Assembly (NCBI GenBank): GCA_049317725.1
Contig: JBMOHS010000086.1
Coordinates: 1 to 17,210, forward strand
From: CAIOZW01 sp049317725
GTDB lineage: Bacteria; Acidobacteriota; Blastocatellia; RBC074
Length of the DNA: 17,210 nucleotides
Reading direction: 5' to 3'
Positions 14,884 to 17,210 of this stretch are shown here, in pieces (position 1 is the first letter of the stretch; each line of letters opens with the position of its first letter). Under the pieces are notes generated by a model. It made no database searches. It was not told the DNA's origin and saw nothing but the letters and a program-made list of their open reading frames with translations. The position numbers and the translations under genes are program-made.

Positions 14884-16737
14884 TCAGCGCAGCGCCTCGA
14901 AGACCTCGAGCGCGTGCGGAATCTTTCCAAAGGGCGCGGAGACCTGTACTCCCTGCACGTAAGGACGTACCTCCTCCAGCATCTCACGGGCAATGCGTAC
15001 CCCCTCCTCCAGCGCGGCAGCGCCGTCCGGGGCGCGTCGCATCCGCTCGAGAATCGCATCGGGAACCGAAACGCCAGGCACCTCGTTGTTGAGAAACTCC
15101 GCATTGCGGTAACTCGTCAACGGCCAGATTCCCGGCACGATCGGAATCCGGCAATGCTCGATCCGCTTCAGAAAGGAGAGAAGCTGTCCAACATCGAAGA
15201 CCGGCTGGGTGATGGCGTATTCGGCCCCGGCCTCAACCTTCCACTCGAACCGCTTCAGTTCGTGCTCGAGGTCGATCGCCCCCGGATTGACGCCCACGCC
15301 GATGACAAACGCCGTCGGCTTTCCAATCCCATTCCCACCCGAATCGATGCCGTGGTTGAGCCGATTGACCAGATTGGCCAATCCGATGGCGTCGATATCG
15401 AAGACCGCCGTCGCATCGGGGTAGGGCCCCATCTTCGGCGGGTCGCCCGTCACCAGCAGAAAGTTGCGAAGACCGAGCGCCGCCGCACCGAGCAGATCAG
15501 AGTACATCCCGAGCAGGTTCCGATCCCGACAGGCATAATGGGTCACCGCTTCGATCCCGACTTCCCGCTCGATGATCAGCGAGACCGCGAGCGCGCCCAT
15601 CCTTGATTGCGCGCGGGGGCCGTCGGGCACATTGACGGCATCGACGCCTGCCTCCTTGAGAAGGCGCACCCCCTCGATCATTCGCGAGGGATCGCACCCC
15701 TTCGGAGGAACGATCTCGACGCTCGTCACGAACCGACCCGCCGCCAAACTCGCCCCAAACTTCGATCGCTCCGCGAGGGGAACTGGCTCAATCCCGGCCG
15801 ATTGCTCTTCGACGGTGATCGCTGCGACCATCTTGCGCCCCGGACTGAGCGCGCGAACCGCATCGGCCATCAATTTGATGTGCTCCGGGGTCGTCCCACA
15901 ACAGCCCCCAATGAACTTGACTCCAGCGCTGATCAACCACTTGGCATAACGGGCGAAATACTCCGGCGACGCCAGATAGATCTGTCTCCCCCCGACATCG
16001 CGCGGCAGACCGGCGTTCGGCTGGGCACTGAGGCGGCGGTTGGTATGTTGCTGCATCTTCTCGATCGCCTCGAGAATGATCTGCGGACCGACCGAGCAGT
16101 TGAGCCCGATGACATCTGCCCCAGCCTCGTTGAGCCAGCGATCGAGCTGGGGAGTGAAGACCTCCGGGGGCGTCCCATAGGCCGTTGCCCCCTCTTCGTT
16201 GATCGTCATCTGCGCGAAGATGACGGCGTCACTCACCTCTCGCACCGCGAGAATCGCTTGTCGGATCTCCGCCAGATCGTGAAAAGTCTCGAGGACGAAG
16301 CAGTCGACGCCACCTTCCATCAACAGGGAGGCCTGCTCCCGGAAATGGTCCCGCGCCTCATCGAGCGACGTCGGTCCATACGGCTCGACCCGAACCCCGA
16401 GCGGAGAGATCGCCCCCGCGACATAGACCTCCCGCTTCGCCTCATCGGCGGCCCGCCGGGCAATCCGCACCGCGCTCAGATTGATCTCCCGCAGCTTCTC
16501 GTCCAATCCCTGGTGAGAGAGCTTGAGACGAGTCGCCCCATACGTATTCGTCTCGATGATCTCGGCACCTGCCCGGATGTAGGCCCGGTGGATGTCCGCC
16601 ACCAAGTCCGGGCTGGTCAGGTTCAACTCGTCGTAGCTGGCGTTGATGAAGACCCCTTTGTTGTAGATCATCGTCCCCATCGCCCCGTCAAAGATGCGGA
16701 CCCGATCCTCTTCCATGAATTCCCGAAAGGTTCTCAT
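14884..16737 (-). CDS. Bifunctional homocysteine S-methyltransferase / methylenetetrahydrofolate reductase
   Basis: A 617-residue fusion, close in length to Bacillus YitJ. Residues 1-295 are a zinc-dependent homocysteine S-methyltransferase with IFDGAMGTMI (15-24), Cys214 in GLNCSVGP and Cys279-Cys280 in GGCCGTTPEH. Residues 330-617 are a TIM-barrel FAD-dependent reductase with Glu341 in VEIVPPK and Asp432 in VTGDPP; it converts 5,10-methylene- to 5-methyl-tetrahydrofolate. No C-terminal SAM-binding regulatory domain, as in eukaryotic reductases, is present. I chose ATG 16735-16737 because GGAGGGGGG lies about 6-10 nt upstream and the homologous N-terminus starts here; a longer frame to 16842 would translate a tandem repeat. 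The reductase supplies the methyl donor for MetH encoded immediately downstream. The N-terminal domain may give a cobalamin-free route or use another methyl donor. Confidence 0.95.
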   Translation of the reverse strand: MRTFREFMEEDRVRIFDGAMGTMIYNKGVFINASYDELNLTSPDLVADIHRAYIRAGAEIIETNTYGATRLKLSHQGLDEKLREINLSAVRIARRAADEAKREVYVAGAISPLGVRVEPYGPTSLDEARDHFREQASLLMEGGVDCFVLETFHDLAEIRQAILAVREVSDAVIFAQMTINEEGATAYGTPPEVFTPQLDRWLNEAGADVIGLNCSVGPQIILEAIEKMQQHTNRRLSAQPNAGLPRDVGGRQIYLASPEYFARYAKWLISAGVKFIGGCCGTTPEHIKLMADAVRALSPGRKMVAAITVEEQSAGIEPVPLAERSKFGASLAAGRFVTSVEIVPPKGCDPSRMIEGVRLLKEAGVDAVNVPDGPRAQSRMGALAVSLIIEREVGIEAVTHYACRDRNLLGMYSDLLGAAALGLRNFLLVTGDPPKMGPYPDATAVFDIDAIGLANLVNRLNHGIDSGGNGIGKPTAFVIGVGVNPGAIDLEHELKRFEWKVEAGAEYAITQPVFDVGQLLSFLKRIEHCRIPIVPGIWPLTSYRNAEFLNNEVPGVSVPDAILERMRRAPDGAAALEEGVRIAREMLEEVRPYVQGVQVSAPFGKIPHALEVFEALR

Positions 16738-16762
16738 CTGCGTCCCCCCTCCGCTTTCCTCT

Positions 16763-16805
16763 CTCTTGCTGCGCCTGCTTGGCTCTTGCTGCGCCTGCTT
16801 GGCTC
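16763..16805. repeat. 20-bp tandem duplication in the methionine-gene leader
   Basis: CTCTTGCTGCGCCTGCTTGG is present twice in perfect tandem (16763-16782 and 16783-16802), followed by three further matching bases. It lies 25 nt upstream of the reductase start, just beyond the ribosome site. It looks like a recent slippage or duplication event; no function is evident. Confidence 0.95.
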
Positions 16806-16820
16806 GCCAACAAACTGTGC

Positions 16821-16855
16821 AAAATAGAAAACCCCGCGTCAACTGCTACGCGGGG
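16821..16855 (-). terminator. Intrinsic terminator-like hairpin upstream of the methionine genes
   Basis: Read on the - strand, CCCCGCGT and ACGCGGGG form a perfect 8-bp stem around an 8-nt loop (16832-16855), followed by TTTTCTATTTT (16831-16821). This is a good Rho-independent terminator. The tRNA further upstream already has its own terminator and no other gene lies between. The hairpin therefore probably ends a leader transcript as an attenuator, or a separate small RNA. It lies 84 nt before the reductase start codon. Confidence 0.7.
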
Positions 16856-16860
16856 ATCAC

Positions 16861-16883
16861 TTTCCACCTCTAGTAGGAGGAAA
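16861..16883 (-). other. Second hairpin directly before the terminator
   Basis: TTTCC pairs with GGAAA, then a mismatch, then CCT with AGG around a 5-nt loop. On the - strand it ends 5 nt before the terminator stem. Together the two make a compact structured leader element. I do not recognise a named RNA family in it. Confidence 0.5.
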
Positions 16884-16938
16884 ACTCTTCTCGTTTACTC
16901 CCTTTCGGCCCATGCTCAAGGGGATGTTCCGGGAAGGC

Positions 16939-16967
16939 TCGTTAGCAGTTTTTTTTCCGTGGAGCAA
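16939..16967 (-). promoter_or_regulatory. Weak candidate promoter for the methionine leader
   Basis: On the - strand TTGCTC (16967-16962) and TAACGA (16944-16939) are spaced by 17 nt, with TG at the extended -10 position and an A8 tract in the spacer. The -10 match is poor (two of six). If correct, a transcript would start near 16932 and reach the terminator after about 110 nt. Low confidence. Confidence 0.2.
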
Positions 16968-17013
16968 TTCGCCAGAAATCGCCACGCTTTTCAGATTGTC
17001 TGCGCCGGGGAAC

Positions 17014-17076
17014 CATCCCCTCTCGTCTTTCCTCTAATCTCTCGCCCCTTGTCCCTCGCCCCTCGCCCCTAATCCC
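17014..17076. repeat. Nine degenerate heptad repeats with G-quadruplex potential
   Basis: The + strand can be cut into nine consecutive 7-mers of the form TNNYCYC. TCGCCCC occurs three times (17042, 17056, 17063), alongside TAATCCC, TAATCTC, TTGTCCC, TTTCCTC, TCTCGTC and CATCCCC. On the - strand five G-tracts of 3-4 bases (17045-17048, 17053-17055, 17059-17062, 17066-17069, 17074-17076) are separated by 3-4 nt, which fits a canonical G-quadruplex motif. It resembles the short tandem heptamer repeats known between cyanobacterial genes. Confidence 0.8.
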
Positions 17077-17077
17077 T

Positions 17078-17115
17078 AAAAAAGGGGAGCCAGCGATCAG
17101 TCACGGCTCCCCTTT
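17078..17115 (-). terminator. Intrinsic terminator of tRNA-Ser
   Basis: Read on the - strand, AAAGGGGAGCC (17115-17105) pairs perfectly with GGCTCCCCTTT (17091-17081) across a 13-nt loop, and six Ts end at 17078. It begins 7 nt after the encoded CCA end of the tRNA. This is a classic Rho-independent terminator. Confidence 0.9.
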
Positions 17116-17122
17116 CTCGATC

Positions 17123-17210
<88 letters not shown>

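Noticed and set aside
15607..16827. A 406-codon + strand frame opposite the reductase fusion
   Set aside because: Same reason: it mirrors a conserved gene, has no domain of its own and is rich in Arg/Pro/Leu as expected for a shadow frame.
16738..17122. Cobalamin or SAM riboswitch before the methionine genes
   Set aside because: I looked for the conserved cores of the cobalamin and SAM-I/IV classes on the - strand and found none by eye; only generic hairpins are visible. A covariance search could overturn this.

Overview
The window is GC-rich bacterial chromosome holding nine protein genes and one tRNA, with no insertion sequence, phage gene or CRISPR array. The gene set suggests Acidobacteriota, perhaps a Blastocatellia-like lineage. 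The reasons are an Oar-type TonB-dependent receptor with an N-terminal carboxypeptidase-regulatory-like domain, zinc-ribbon/FHA proteins and eukaryotic-like Ser/Thr kinase signalling. This is inference from gene content only; no phylogenetic marker was analysed.

Region 1 (1-7589, + strand) is a dense cluster of six co-directional genes for phospho-threonine signalling. In order they are: a zinc-ribbon/FHA protein; a Ser/Thr kinase flanked by two zinc ribbons and ending in an FHA domain; an RDD-family membrane protein; a zinc-ribbon/one-TM/TPR protein; an FHA-GAF-SpoIIE (PP2C-type) phosphatase; and a PrsW-type intramembrane protease fused to two zinc ribbons and an FHA domain. The kinase would write phospho-Thr marks, the phosphatase would erase them, and four FHA domains could read them. 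Three further proteins place the system at the membrane. The protease fusion hints that phosphorylation may recruit or control intramembrane proteolysis. Four perfect 13-bp tandem repeats sit just before the first gene, and GC-rich hairpins lie in three of the gene junctions.

Region 2 (7590-11115, + strand) is a 214-nt gap with a candidate promoter, then a large TonB-dependent outer-membrane receptor with a signal peptide and a strong Shine-Dalgarno. Its ligand cannot be read from the sequence.

Region 3 (11126-16737, - strand) is a methionine-synthesis pair. A bifunctional homocysteine S-methyltransferase/methylenetetrahydrofolate reductase is followed 11 nt later by full-length cobalamin-dependent methionine synthase MetH. 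The reductase makes 5-methyl-tetrahydrofolate, and MetH uses it to methylate homocysteine. MetH and the receptor gene converge with only 10 nt between stop codons.

Region 4 (16738-17210, - strand) is a 385-nt non-coding stretch and a partial tRNA-Ser(GCT) cut by the window edge. The tRNA has its own intrinsic terminator. The rest holds a degenerate 7-bp repeat with G-quadruplex potential, a second terminator-like hairpin upstream of the methionine genes that may be an attenuator or the end of a small RNA, and a 20-bp tandem duplication.
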